Below the pieces are notes generated by a model. That model ran no database searches, had not been told where the DNA came from, and worked only from the letters and a program-made list of their open reading frames with translations. Position numbers and translations under genes: made by a program. This document shows, in pieces, positions 51,962-64,000 of a DNA stretch of 64,000 nt (position 1 is the stretch's first letter; each line of letters begins with the position of its first letter). Source of the stretch: Chondrosia reniformis (lineage: Eukaryota; Porifera; Demospongiae; Chondrillida; Chondrillidae); the NCBI GenBank assembly GCA_947172415.1, contig OX359189.1:5160501-5224500 (forward strand), in the 5' to 3' direction.

Positions 51962-53942
51962 GGTATTGTGATATTTCTCTAGTGTGTCATAAACACTCTT
52001 GTATGTCGCTCTGTACACATTTAGTGAAAATCACGACGTTTTCCGCCTTGTTGCAAAAGAAGATCACCCTTTCAATAGTAGCTATGACAAGTCCACGCTC
52101 TCCTACAAGAAGGAGCTACAGAATAAGCAAGTTGTAGCGAAGGTTAGATAAAGCATATTTGTGTACGTTTCCGTTAGGTTTGAGACAGAATTGTCCCCAT
52201 ATTGATGCAAAAGAAATTCGTTTAGTCGACCATATTAAAACTTTTGTAATTTAAGCTCTGTCTTCTCTTCTTACGTCTTTTTTCCTATTTTTTCTTGTCC
52301 ATGTGTACAAATTCGGAGTGTTTGTTGCGATCATTATGAGAATGAAGCCTTGCTGAGCATCAGCAACATGAATTTACTAATTTCCTACTGGATATTCCCA
52401 TTCCTGTATTACTGATGGAAACCTCCGGGTTGAAACGTCCAGAATTAGTTATGTTACTGATGTTCAAAGAGGCTTTATTCTTATCCATGTGTGTACGTTT
52501 TCCATGTGTACATACAGTAGAATCTCATAACGAAATTGCTCATAGTGAATGTCTAAGTATAGTGAAGTCCTTTGCTGGCTAATTGCACTCAAGTACACTA
52601 CACAGTGAAAGTTACTTGCTAATATATAAAATATTAAAATTATAGTCAAGTACTACACAGTACAAGTTACAAATTTAAGAGGTCCAAGTGACTATACATA
52701 AAATTACAATCAAGTACTAGCTACACATGCAGTGCAAGTTATGAATTTAGGGATCCATGTGACTCCTAGGATAATCAGTATTTTAAACAGTACAAGACTT
52801 TAGTCACACAGTTGCAGGCTTTGAAATCCTCAACTACTGCATAGAGTAGTTGTTGATACAGGTCATCCAATTGCAAGGTAGAACACATGGCCTACCAATT
52901 ACCTTTTCATACCTTTGTATAGACTGAAGATGATGCATCTGTATGTCATATATCAACAAAGGTTCCAGTCTTAAAGGGGTCCAGCTAATAACCACAGCAG
53001 ATATGATTTGCCTTGTAAGGGAGCTAAGAATACCGACGGTTGGTTGCATGCATTCGCATAATCAACAGGGTTAGAGACCATTTTGTAACCTGTACACAAG
53101 GACATAAAAGGCCAAGGCCTCATCCACTGCCTGTACTTCTCCATACTGCCTTGGCTTTATCTGACTGAGTGACTACCTGCGCTTCGGTAGTCACTCGCAT
53201 ATATAGCATAATTAAATACCACACATATATACACTTTTAGAACTATGGCACCAGAAGTGACATAATTATTTGGATAAAGTTGGGATGTGTAATCAATTCT
53301 CTGAGCTAAAGTGTGATTTTGAACTATGTACATGCAAAATAGATCTGCAGTTGAAACGGCATGCCATACAGCATACAGCATAGGCATATAGCATGTAGGA
53401 AAATGGTGTATTGGATTATTCATGCATACATAATTTGTACTAGTTATTATACTGTAATTGTATAAATAGGAGTTTACAACATGTAGCTATACAAATACCT
53501 TAGCTACAACTACCTATACCTCTATACATGGCCCTGACTACCTCATGTTTATATATTATACAGCCATGACTAAACTAATGGCTTGCAACTGTAACAGAAG
53601 TATTAGTGATTTAGATTTTATTTAAAGTTGTATATATCTCAACTATTTACCAGTAACTATATAGATATTATACACATATCTATATATAAAAGAGACTGAG
53701 GTCGCGTAATATATAAGCAAACAAAATGTGGTATTAAGCCACCACCACCTAACTGCCACTTATCCACGTTTACCAGAATATGATAGAACTTTAAACCTCC
53801 TTTTCTGCTCTCTTTGTTATCTCTGTTGCTACAAACGAACGCGGAGCAAGATCGGACCATAGTCGCTTGCAATAAAACAAGAAACTTTCAGTTTGGCTAT
53901 ACCGTAACATACTTTCTTGCCACATGTTCGACTTTGCAATCT
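51962..53942. other. Unassigned spacer with pogo-like terminus
   Basis: At 52515 CAGTAGAATCTCATAACGAA looks like a Tigger/pogo end without a partner. Near 53170 the stem GTGACTACC/GGTAGTCAC can fold. Repeated CAAGTACTACACAGTACAAG-type units occur at 52640-52740. No protein-coding gene is supported. Confidence 0.4.
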
Positions 53943-53998
53943 CATACAACGTAATCAGCAAATGAAAACCATATATGGGGCTGGCAGCCCCTAAAAAA
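53943..53998 (+). repeat. Terminal-hairpin repeat, isolated 3' end
   Basis: It carries the family's last 56 bases (CATACAACGTAATCAGCAAATGAAAACC and GGGGCTGGCAGCCCCTAA). It is joined head-to-tail, without spacer, to the full copy that begins at 53999. Confidence 0.8.
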
Positions 53999-54424
53999 CA
54001 AGTAGTTCGAGTTTAAAAACTCGTGGGGCTGCCGCCCCCCGAATTAACTCGAACTACTTGGCCGAATCGTTGGGATTTAATATATATATTCGTAATACTA
54101 ACGATTGAGGACGCTTAAGTGTCCTGAACTTTATAAATAACGACGGAAAAGCTTCGTTAACTAAAGCTTCCTGAACGCCGCCATTTGCAAAACGATGTAT
54201 TGATGTATAAATTAAGTATTATAAAGTATTATAATAGTTGCGTATATATGAACCTGTATTAAATATATATCGACGTATAAATAAAGTGTTATAATAGTTG
54301 CGTATCAACCTGTATTATATATATAGATATATATATATATATATATATCTTTCCGTAACATGAAGCCATACAACGTAATCGGCAAATGAAAACAATATAA
54401 GGGGCTGCCTGCGGCAGCCCCTAA
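53999..54424 (+). repeat. Terminal-hairpin repeat, full copy F
   Basis: The reference copy of the family, 426 bp: left double hairpin (53999-54060), body with GGACGCTTAAGTGTCC, TATAAATAA, GCCGCCATTTGC, an internal duplicated AT-rich part (TATAATAGTTGCGTAT twice), a TA run of about 30 bp, and the right hairpin GGGGCTGCC-TGC-GGCAGCCCC followed by TAA. Confidence 0.85.
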
Positions 54425-55035
54425 TAAAACCATAGAGAAATTGCATACAGCTTACCCTTCTAGCTTCATTTACTTCCTGGGTACGTACTTAGATCGTGTG
54501 GAATTGGCACTGCTCAGGTCAAATATGCTGGCATCATCTGAGCACTGCTAAGAAGGAGAAGTGGTCAGCAACACGAAATAGCGTCGTACTTGGGTTATTT
54601 CCTGTGCTAACCACGGCTTCCACTGCAGTTAAGTCAATGATGTCGGCAGATTCATCTTCCATCCTCTCTTCCATGGGGACCATGCAGCCCATTCATTTCC
54701 GGCGAATTAGACACAGCTTATTCATTTCCGCCGAATTAGATATGAAGCATTTCTGTAATTTCGTGTCTTCTTCGTAGTCTAGAAGCCCTTTATGGGCGAA
54801 ACGTCGAGATGCCATCGTGAATACGTCGAGTTAACTTAGTTTCGTTTGAAATTCTTAAGAGTTTCTATCTGAAGCTACATGTGCTTGCGCAACTCATGAT
54901 CCACCATTGATAATACGTATTCCGTTCCGGTTCCGCGTTTTAAAGAGACCGGCCTAGAATTGATTTGTGACATCCTGCCTGGCCATTGGGAAATGGTGGG
55001 CTACGGCTGAGTCTAACCGACGACTGTATACAGGT
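54425..55035. other. Unassigned upstream region of the transporter gene
   Basis: A 93-codon ORF (54496-54777) has no recognisable domain. It includes the duplicated string TTCATTTCCGGCGAATTAGA / TTCATTTCCGCCGAATTAGA about 30 bp apart. The promoter of the following gene is presumably here, but no clear TATA box was found. Confidence 0.4.
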
Positions 55036-57363
55036 ATGGATGAAAAGATTGAGCCTGGAAGGGAAAAATCCAACTGGACTTTGACTACTAATCCACTCTT
55101 TTTTGGTGAAAAAGTCGATGCTAATAACACAGTAGTTGGCGCAGATGTGAAATCAGAGAAGGAATCGGTAAATGGCATATCACGAAGGGAAAGCTACATT
55201 CGATTGACAAGTGAATGTCTGATTTTGTTCCTTTTGCAAGTAATATTTTATCTAGTGGTTAGTATTCAAAGCTCACTAAACGGGGTTATAGGTCTAGTCT
55301 CCATCGGGATACTTTATTTAAACTGGATATTTGGACTTGCAATCTCTCCACCACTTCTCGCAGTTTTTGGGCATAAATGGGTTCTTTGTTTTGCAAGCAT
55401 AGGATTTACAGTCTATGTTATTTGTAACTTTTATCCTGTTTGGGCTACTTTGATAACTGGTAGCATTTTTATTGGTCTTTCTATTGGTTTGGAGTGGTCA
55501 GCTTTTTTAAGTTACACCAATCAGGCAGCTATTAGAGTAGCAAAAAGACTTTGTACCAGTCCAGAGCAGTATATCAGTAGGTTCCATGGTTTCCTGTATG
55601 TGGCATATGGAGCTGGATCTGTTGGTGCCCTGATACCTTCAGTATTCATTCTGATATCACCTCTCCAGGGAGAACTAAATGAAACTACCCATTTCTCAAA
55701 TGCCTCTTTGCTCTTCTGTAATGATGGTATTGCCAACACTAACAGGGTAGAATGGAGCTTTTATGCATTTTTATCAGTTGCCCTTCTAATTGGATTTGTA
55801 GTCACATTTTTATCCATTCTATTGATAAGGGGGTCTTGTAACTGCCAAGAAGCGTCAGGATGGTTTAGCATTTCGAAGATATGCCATCTCAGAAAGTCGT
55901 TAATCAAAATAATCCTAAACAAAAGATATGTATTGGCTCTTCCACTCTCCTTTTATAATGGGGCTTGTCAAGGATTTTTCTTTGGAATTTTTGTTCAGGT
56001 TTGTGTACTTGTTTGTTGTTTCGTATATACAGTGACTGTATCATGATATGCATGAATAATCTACAACATTATATACTGTATATGTAGTAAGCAATATTAC
56101 TTCAATTATTCTGTATTTGTACCTTTGTGACTCATGGGCCCCAGCTTGGCCTAGTGCCCTTCCTGCATGTGTCACTTAAATAGATTATAGCACAGCGATG
56201 AGGACTATAACCAACATATAATATGAGGCCAAGTTATTATATGTTGGTGTAAGTCTGAGATGAGCCTGAGATCAATATGGCTAAAAGGCAAAGGAAAATG
56301 TGCATGAAAGTTCCGAAATAATCGTCAAAAACTAAAAATACAGATGTCTAAGATTTACTTTACTTCCTGTATTAACTCGTTCATGCCGTTTATCCTATTA
56401 AATAGCAATTCACGCTATATATAGTAGTAGCTCATTGTCATAGCAAAGGGGTATATACAGATGGATACAAAGATCACTGAATGTTACATCATGCATGGCT
56501 TTGTTACCGGACTGTTTTTGGTGCAATATTTCCAGTGATCTTCCATGCACATTACCTTGTAGCCTTTTCACAGGTATTGAACAACTGAATACCATTTTCT
56601 TAAAACTGTTAAGAGTGGTGTTTAGCATTATGGACTCTTGTTAATTGAATCTTTTATGTAAATCAGCTTGACTCCCGGCACCATTTTCTATTTTGTACAT
56701 CTGTAGTATTATGTAATGGCTTGTATTGGTGTATGGTTCAGTGGAATATCTGTGTTTCTTTTTGGATTGTGTACATCTCTAAGTGGATTTCTAGTAGGAG
56801 TAATTTCATCATATTCGAGATCAATTCCTGCAGTTGTCATAGCTATTATACATATAAGTTTGATGATTTTTCTTGTATTGTGGGAAAGATACCCCAGCTA
56901 TTATGTAGTGATTTTTTCAACACTTGTTTGGGGAGTTTCAGATGGTGCTTGTTTATCCTTGCTTAGCAGTGAGTGACTAAATCTAGAATAATACATGTGA
57001 TTACCTCCTAATTAGAGGCTTAGTGAACTTTTATAGTTTGCTCTTTACCTATGTATTTTTATATAAACACTGACAGTATAATTTATAATGCATACTTCTT
57101 TCAAATTTCAAATGGCTTTCTATCCCTTTCATGCAGTCTACATTGGTGTAGTAGCCAAAGGAAGAGGTGCAGAGGAGAGTATTGCCTTTAGTGCATTAAA
57201 GGCCACACTAGCATTAGGAGCAGCTTGCTGCTCTTTTCTCTCAGGAATTTTATCACCAATTGTTTTGCTTGGCATTTTGATAGGACTTCTGCCTGTTGCC
57301 CTGCCTCTATACTTAGTTGCAGAATGTCTTTATGGGGAAAAGTGCAAATGCTGCAGCAAGTAA
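55036..57363 (+). CDS. UNC93: UNC93-like major-facilitator-type membrane protein
   Basis: Three exons fit in phase: 55036-55998 (GTTTGT donor), 56707-56968 (GTGAGT donor) and 57137-57363, giving about 483 residues, close to UNC93A. The protein has a hydrophilic start (MDEKIEPGREK), then a run of membrane segments: VIFYLVVSIQSSLNGVIGLV, ILYLNWIFGLAISPPLLAVF, GHKW, GSIFIGLSIGLEWSAFLSY, a glycosylation-prone loop with NETT and NASLLFC, and a second half with MACIGVWFSGISVFLFGLC and LWERYPSYYVV. IQSSLN is the UNC93 signature where most members have LQSS. The link between exons 1 and 2 seems short compared with human UNC93A, so a small exon might be missed. The start at 55036 is chosen over 54967 because the upstream residues look non-coding. 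A host gene with no lesions. Confidence 0.82.
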
Positions 57364-57962
57364 TATAAGATATTTCATGACAGTAGAATAATTTCAGTTT
57401 TATTATCAATTGCTCATCCACTAAGTAAACTCATGGAAATGCTGTGTTATTTCCGTTATATTTTTTAAGAACTAATATACGTAGACCTAGCTATATACAT
57501 AGTGCTATTCGGTTAAAGGAATTTTCTTAGCTGCATGACATTGATAAATGTATATAACTAATGAGGAAAAACAATGAAGATTGTTAGTATGAAGTGGAAA
57601 TTAATTAAATCTTTAGAGAAGTGTCCGATTATCGATGACCAATGCAGCTGGTATGAAGTATTATGATTGATTTCGTGCTTCGGCTATGATCAGGTTTTGA
57701 GTGTCCCTCAAGTATACATCATCGCAAATCGATGGATAATCGAATAACAGACGCCGTCCAAAAATGTATTACATAAAATTATATTTCGGAACCTGGTATA
57801 GTTTTGTAAATTGCAATTTATATGTAATCTAGCCTTAAAATATTCTAGAAGTTTTAAAGGCTCAGAAGCTGAGATATGCCGTCGGATTTTCCAAGATGTC
57901 CGAAAATTCGAGACGTCCTAAGTGTCTAGAGACTACGTTACCAAGGTGATTGCTACTTTAAA
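57364..57962. other. Spacer between two host genes
   Basis: No coding segment was recognised. About 600 bp separate the transporter stop from the start of the F-box gene, both on the plus strand, so the promoter of the latter should be in this stretch. Confidence 0.5.
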
Positions 57963-60900
57963 ATGGCTGACGTAAAGAAAATCCCGATCTTAAATTCAGA
58001 ATCAACCCTACTGAAGGTACAAGTCGATAGGTTGCATATGTAGCTAAATGGATTACAACAACTTACTTTGAATGCATGCATCTGTATTTTATTTCGATAG
58101 ATATGGGATTTAGAATACGATGGCTATTGCGGTGAAGCGAGCGGGCTTTCTCCTAATTCCCCAAGAGTACACAGACATCATTCTCTCAGTATTGATTTAC
58201 AGTTGAGCTCCCCCTGCATATCTAATAGTATCGTTTCCTCGCCCGGTACTGTTAGCTCCTCAGGTGACGTATCATTTAACTCGAGTATAAAGCCTGTAAA
58301 TCAGTATGAGAAACTCGGGCTTGTCAAGAAAGTAACGTTTTCTTCTGATTTACTTGGGTGTGAACAGTCTTGTAAGTGTGACGGTCTCTTACGCGATTCC
58401 CAAGAGGAGTGTATTCCAGCTAAAGGTGAAATAGTACAGCAAGTCCTAGAAAAACCATCTTATGGGTATTCTGTACAGGAAACGGCATTAAATTCGACAC
58501 CTGGAAACTATAAATGTAAGATTACAAACTCTTGTTACCCACACATTGAAGTTACTTCACCACAGACATCTTCAAGGCTAAACAGTACCAACAGTTTAGC
58601 CCATGATGTAGCATGTACACCATTTCCAGTACTGCACAGTGACATGGTTGTACAGAGTGGACACCATCACCATAGTCTGAGCTCTGTGTTACTAGTATCT
58701 AATAGAGATTCAGTCTGCCCAGGCGCTGTTGTTCAGAGAAGCTTGAAAGCCAGTATTAGTCAACCCAGTTGGAAATCCATGAATGAGATGCCTTTGGAAA
58801 TTATTGATGAGGTGTTTCAGTTTCTTTGTTTTAGCAGTCTATTGGCTTGTCGTTTAGTATGTCAAAACTTCAATGCTACAGCTTTGAAGTACCTGCAGGG
58901 TAAGTTGTCTGGACTATGTATAATAACTGCACAGTTAAATATGCATCATGCCATGATGCATCCAAAACTCTATAAATTAACTCTAAGTCTATTTTCTACT
59001 ATACGTTAGGAAAACGTTTTATATAATTGTATGCTGAAGTACATATTAAAAATTGTAATGTGTGCTATGGACATATCATCATCATTGCACTTACCCCTGC
59101 CCACTCATGTCCCCTGAGGAGCGCAATAAGCCATTGGGCAGAACCAAAGTTTGCTTGTTTGGAACCAGTCTCCCCCCTGGCCAAGCAAAAAGATGGTTGA
59201 GCCATAGACAGCTGTTTCGTCCTTATTAGGACTCATCAGTATGACTAAATGGAAGTTTGAGTGGCTAGTGAGTACTCTGCTAAAAGTACTCTCAAAAGGA
59301 AGAAAGCTTGTTGTTTCCCTGTCAGCAGATAAGGTGTAATATTACCCCTGCCCACTCATTTCCCCTGAGGAGTGCAAGAGCCATCAAACGAACTTTGGCT
59401 CTGCCCATTAGATCTTAAAGTTCCCCTATTTTTCTCTATGGACACATACTGATGCCTAGAAAAATGTGTTACTGTATAATACAATAGCGATATAATGTTA
59501 TACGTATGTATGTATACTTGTTGGTAATGTTTGATATATATTCTTATGTTTAGTGTACTTCTCTTCAATTACTCTTGCAAAGACAGTAATTAGTAGTCAA
59601 GTTTTGAATATTTTAGCCTTGATGAAACCAAGGAAAATTGTTCTCCTACATTCAAAAGGATGCTTTGATATGCCAGATTTATACATGTGCTTACAGAAAA
59701 TATCGAAATCACTTAAGGTCAGTGTATGTGTAAACATGATCAGTTGTTTTCCAAAATGGGTTCTCTAGATATGAGCAGATTGTTTTTTTTTTATAATTAA
59801 GTACGTATGTATGCATGTATGTACTGTGTATGTACGTATGTATGAATTAAATTGAAGCGAATTTCTTATTTACTTGGGGATGCCACTAGCCTAAATGCTA
59901 CTATCAAGGCACCCAAGATAGAACAAGTAATACAGGACAAATGAAATAAATAAAGTGGCAATGAATAATAATTGTTACATGGATTGTTTCAGAATAGTGT
60001 TAGCAATACTCTCTACTTCCTCTCATTGTGGTAGCAGGCCTGGAGGAAGCAAATTTTAACTGGTCTAGCAATAAACTTGCATAGCTGAATATGTATATAA
60101 TGTGGGGTATAGCCGTTTTCCTTTTATAGGTCTCCCTATTAGGTGGTATACAAATTAACTACTGTATTGTACACTATACGTATGTATGTAGTAGTGTTGA
60201 CAAAGGTAAATTGAAGGAAGGCTTAAATACATATTCATGATTGCGCATGCATGTTGAGGTACGTATACAGTAACATTTTAAGACAGAAATAATTCGAACT
60301 TAGTCAACATTCTAAGCCTGTGTTCATACTCAGAAATGTATTCATTTTCTATAAGTTTCACTAATCACGCTATCGTTGGGAGGATTTTAGTTATAACAGT
60401 CAGGACTGCATACAGGCCAGGGGGGTAAAATGAAATTTTTAAAAATTTAAGGGGCCAATGGTATGATGGTGTTGAAGCAGTTTAGGGTGGGGGGCAAAAT
60501 CAATCCTAGGGGTGATGCCCCCCTTTCCCCCCTCCTTATGTAGCCCTGACAGTGACCCAGAAGACCAATTAAGGTATACAGCATCAATAACAAAAGTGAC
60601 AGCCCATCAGCAAACGGCCTATGTACGTATATATAAACAGCAATAGTAAAATATGCCAATTGACTCTCTAATTTTGGCTTTGATATTATAATATTATACA
60701 TACATACATATGTACCTGAACAAGAGAGTGGTTGTTATTCCTGCAATGTTTCAATCTGAAGTTTCTTACTGTTTAATTTAGTCTTTTTGGAAATACGTAT
60801 ACAGCCAATGTCACACCAGCCATACTGCTCCCCTGGCCTTGGCGTAATATTCCTAAGCTCGAATAAAAACTATAACTATCATCTAACAACTATCAAGTGG

Positions 60901-63900
60901 CAGACATCTCTCCCAAACATCTCTATTCCTCTTGAAAACTTTGTGCCTCTAATCATCCATTTTGGATCACATGCTGCTGTGATGTATGCATGTATGTATG
61001 TACGTACGTATGTTCCATGTGCTTCTCTATTTCTACCTTATAGAGTCTTAAATTCAAAAATTGTTCATTTGCAACTCCACTTCATGTAAGAATACCCTTC
61101 CTTTATGAGGTTTCCTTTCAGTGTAAGTTTTTAGAAGAACTGGATATTTACTTTCCATTGTACTTCACGGAGGAGATTATCAAGACATTCTTTGGAAAAT
61201 TTCAGAAGTACGTATGTATGTACATGTTTACTGTGGTTTTGATTAAATTATTGCCTCATTTCTACTGAATCAAAAGGTGATTTTACACATGCAGGGGTTT
61301 TATGTTTAACTCACTTTTCGTTGTCAGTGCTCAGTCTCAGCATTCATCTTCACTTATTATGAAACCAAAGGTGTTTCACTTGTGAAAAATTAGTTATGTG
61401 TCATCACACATTACAGACTTAACTATACCCAAGTGTAGGTGATTTCTACCTTAAAACCCCTTACATTGGACAATAGACCTCTTGGATAATATCTTAGTTG
61501 CAAGAGAAAGAGAGCTGTTTGTTATGCTTGGCATTTATGTAAACCTTTATAATATACTTATCGAATTTTCTCTTGAAATGTTCTGCAAACTTTACTAAAT
61601 GGCTATTTGTACATATATATAATCTATTTTGTTTAACTGAAGTACACTGTATATACATTGTTTATAGTATGAAAATGGCCAAGAATTTGAAATTGTTTGC
61701 ACTAAGACCACATTAAGTTAATTTCCTGTTTCTCATCATCCACCGTCTATTGTCCCTAGGTATTTTGTATCGAATCATTTGTCTGCCGTGATTGATTGCC
61801 CCTTGGGCGCTTTAACAGCTGCCGCCTCCTTGTTATTACGTAATACAAACGCTGTATAATTGTTTCCTGTGTTTGTTATTTGCCCGCCTGTCCGCGTGGC
61901 TTTCAAATCACTTCCTTTGATGAGAAACAGGAAGTTATCTTGCTGTGGCCTGAGTGTTTATTCTAAGTGTATTCAACAAATTTTGACTGTACGTATGTAT
62001 GTAATAATGTGTGGTGTTAATGTGCCTGTACTTATGTGTGTGTACTTATATTATTCAGATTAAGGTCTGTTGCACTGAATGGATCCCCTTTGAAATGTTC
62101 TTTGGCCATTAAGATAATCCTTAAGACACATGGTGATTGGTTAGTTGATATGAACATTCAGAGCAACTTATATGAGCTTTATACTTCTACTATGTATGTC
62201 ATGCAAACATACTCTAGCTCTGTTGGGCATTGACACTAGGACAAATTAGTCAAACCAATAGAAATCACAGATAAACTTCACCAAGTGCATGTGGGAAAAT
62301 GGGAAAATATGAAAGTTTCATTTTCTAGGAATCAAACCTAGAATTACCAGTGCTCTGCTGCTGACATACTGTATAATTGCCACAACAATGCTCCATTCAT
62401 ACCTTCCTCATTATTTTCTGTACTCTGAAGGTATAGAAATTGCAGGTACTATTCAACCAAGTTGATTTAATTCAGACTTAATAATAGGAATAAGATAATT
62501 CCAATCATATTAACTTGTAGCTACTGAATGACTGAATGTGAATGCAAATATGCAGATATCTTTTGAAAAATGTAGTAGGGCCTTCCTCTCCACTTATATA
62601 CTTGGGCCACAAGATATATTAACAGATGTTTTACAATGTACAATGGTGTCAAGATGTATACAACACTGAATATACATACGTACGTATGTACATCCCAAAT
62701 GCGGAGTCTGCAGTTTGGTAGTCTCAACCTTCCCTACTGTACATACGTACGTGGGTGATCTGGGCACAATTGCAACCTTATTTTGTTAGTGTTTCTGAGG
62801 GACATCCACCAGTATCTTGGCAGACATGCTTCTCCTTTTCTCACAATGAGCATGTGAAATAGTTCCTTTGTGTAAAGATAAATCTTTAAGTACACAGAAG
62901 GTGTTAGAAGGAGTTGAAGAGTGCTCTTTGTCAGCAGCTTCGAAACTTTCCTACTTTATAATGGGACTTGCGCAAGGGGAAGTTGACCTCTTTTTCTAGT
63001 TGGGATATCTTTGTTCCAGACACCGAGTCATACCTAGGCTATTGCTAGCCATGATGGTGCAAATGAGTTGCATACCTACAGCTAGTCCCTCTAATGATGA
63101 CGGTGCGACAAGCTAGCTATGTGATGTTATAGTCTCATGAACCATCCAAACCATAGGCAGTATGGCACCATGGCTTAATATTTTGATTAACTGAAAACTT
63201 TCAGTATACCATATAGTAGTGTGGACAACATGGACCACCATGTGATACCGTAATTCGGGAAATTTTCGTTGTTAAAATATTTTCGTTGTTGGCTCAAACC
63301 ACGAAAATTTATCACACGAAATATTTTTAACAACGAATAATAACATGTTGTACAATCTACGTATATGTAAATGCAACACAGCTGAGCGCGGCCAAAATGG
63401 CTCTACTGCGATACCTGCAGCGCAAGGACGGTTTACCGGACCCAAAGGGCTCACTTTCGTCCGAAGTACAAGCAGCAACAATTGTAATTACGTAACGTGT
63501 ATAAATTTTCGTGGTAATATATTTTCGTGGTAGCCCCCAGACCACGAAAATATTTTAACACGAAAATTTTTCCCACGAAAATTTCCGAACACAAAAATTT
63601 CCCGAACTACGGTATCTAATTCTTACGTATGTACCTGGCTACGAGATGAGACCACACATGGGTAATACATTAATTTATGGTTTGATATTATTATATATCA
63701 AAGGAGTCTTTGTACGTATAATGAAGTATACCTTTTATATACATGTAAACACATTTACCTGCTTTAGGTTGGAAGAACTGTCTGTTCCAATCAGTTGCCT
63801 TTCCTCTTTTGACACTCTGTCTGATGAAAGTATAGCCAGGAAGTTCAGCTCTTTAAAGTGCTTGGTTATTACCAATATAAGCTCCACAAATTTATCATTG
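57963..63900 (+). CDS. F-box protein, possibly leucine-rich, 3' end outside the window
   Basis: Exons with matching phases: 57963-58016 (MADVKKIPILNSESTLLK), 58101-58899, 59554-59717, 60805-60978, 61122-61207, 62059-62193 and 63768-63900 (GTGAGT donor). Exon 2 carries a long Ser-rich disordered region and ends in the F-box MPLEIIDEVFQFLCFSSLLA and CRLVCQNFNATALKYLQ. Later exons have leucine-rich, alternating segments (LALMKPRKIVLLHSKG, LRSVALNGSPLKCSLAIKII, LEELSVPISCLSSFD, LKCLVITNISS), reminiscent of an LRR domain, which is an inference. F-box proteins recruit substrates to SCF ubiquitin ligases through SKP1. Exon 4 is the least certain, but its 174 bases keep the phase. Confidence 0.75.
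59085..59405. repeat. Intronic duplicated segment
   Basis: TTACCCCTGCCCACTCAT followed by CCCCTGAGGAG occurs at about 59092 and again at about 59342. The flanking CAGAACCAAAGTTTG and AACTTTGGCTCTGCC are inverted to each other, so the intron of the F-box gene contains a roughly 300-bp unit with a partial foldback. Confidence 0.5.
59795..59850. repeat. TACG/TATG microsatellite
   Basis: GTACGTATGTATGCATGTATGTACTG-type tetranucleotide repeats occur in an intron. Similar tracts are at 60985-61012, 61204-61220, 61988-62002, 62675-62690 and 62740-62752, giving this end of the window its local signature. Confidence 0.7.
63246..63614. mobile_element. 369-bp MITE in the F-box gene intron
   Basis: TACCGTAATTCGGGAAATTTT at 63246 is mirrored by AAATTTCCCGAACTACGGTA ending 63614, with TA as target duplication. 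The arms hold several ACGAAAATTTT and AAATTTTCGTGG units in both orientations, so each end folds on itself. No ORF of its own is supported. It was probably moved by a mariner-type transposase. Confidence 0.85.
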
Positions 63901-64000
63901 GTGAGTCACTTGTTATCTTGCAATCCTATCAATAGAGCATGTACATACTGAATGTAGTAACTCATTTCTTAATGCAACCACCGTTCTTGTTATGAAAAAT

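Noticed and set aside
3211..54424. Terminal-hairpin repeat as a SINE
   Set aside because: No A/B boxes, no tail and no target duplications seen; both ends are hairpins and one junction is tail-to-head.
54496..54777. Possible first exon of the UNC93-like gene
   Set aside because: No domain or hydrophobic segment, and no splice donor that would keep phase with the transporter exon was evident.

Overview
The window is eukaryotic and almost certainly from an early-branching animal; a sponge is my best guess, a cnidarian is possible. The reasons are short GT-AG introns (65-150 bp), AT-rich spacers with TACG/TATG microsatellites, an animal-type UNC93 transporter gene, an F-box gene, and a mixture of Tc1/mariner-like, YqaJ-linked PHIS, hAT, P, pogo, Helitron, Gypsy and non-LTR elements. 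No bacterial operon, rRNA, tRNA or CRISPR was seen. All identities come from reading motifs by eye; no search was run.

Layout. 1-800: reverse-transcriptase relic. 1.0-2.9 kb: two inverted copies of an unknown coding segment around a cluster of TTTCACAG motifs. 3.2-3.6 kb: first copy of a short repeat with hairpins at both ends, present in at least seven full or partial copies. 4.1-5.8 kb: collapsed Helitron with an OTU protease domain. 5.8-8.3, 8.8-12.8 and 41.1-48.8 kb: three copies of an intron-bearing DDE transposon whose second D and final E are about 110 residues apart. The second copy sits inside the YqaJ-nuclease gene of another transposon (8.5-16.9 kb). 17.5-20.4 kb: a hairpin repeat holding two Tc1 relics and a near-perfect foldback, next to a second foldback. 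21-25.6 kb: mariner, pogo and TIR-element relics.

26.0-37.5 kb is a nest: a P-element-type gene (minus strand) contains a hAT element, which contains a Gypsy LTR element (27565-30918) and a second hAT (32043-34312). A 961-bp TTAA-flanked element and a pogo-like segment with three 125-bp tandem repeats sit further upstream in the same P gene. 37.6-41.0 kb: a pogo fragment and an unidentified protein. 41.4-45.8 kb: a young Gypsy element inside DDE copy 3. 48.8-51.2 kb: a compact non-LTR element with a restriction-like endonuclease domain.

Ordinary host genes appear only at the right end: an UNC93-like membrane protein (55036-57363) and an F-box protein whose seven exons fit in phase and run off the window (57963 onward). 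Nearly every mobile-element gene is broken, so the window reads as a layered insertion record beside two intact-looking host genes. The exon junctions of disrupted genes and the target-site duplications give the order of insertion directly.
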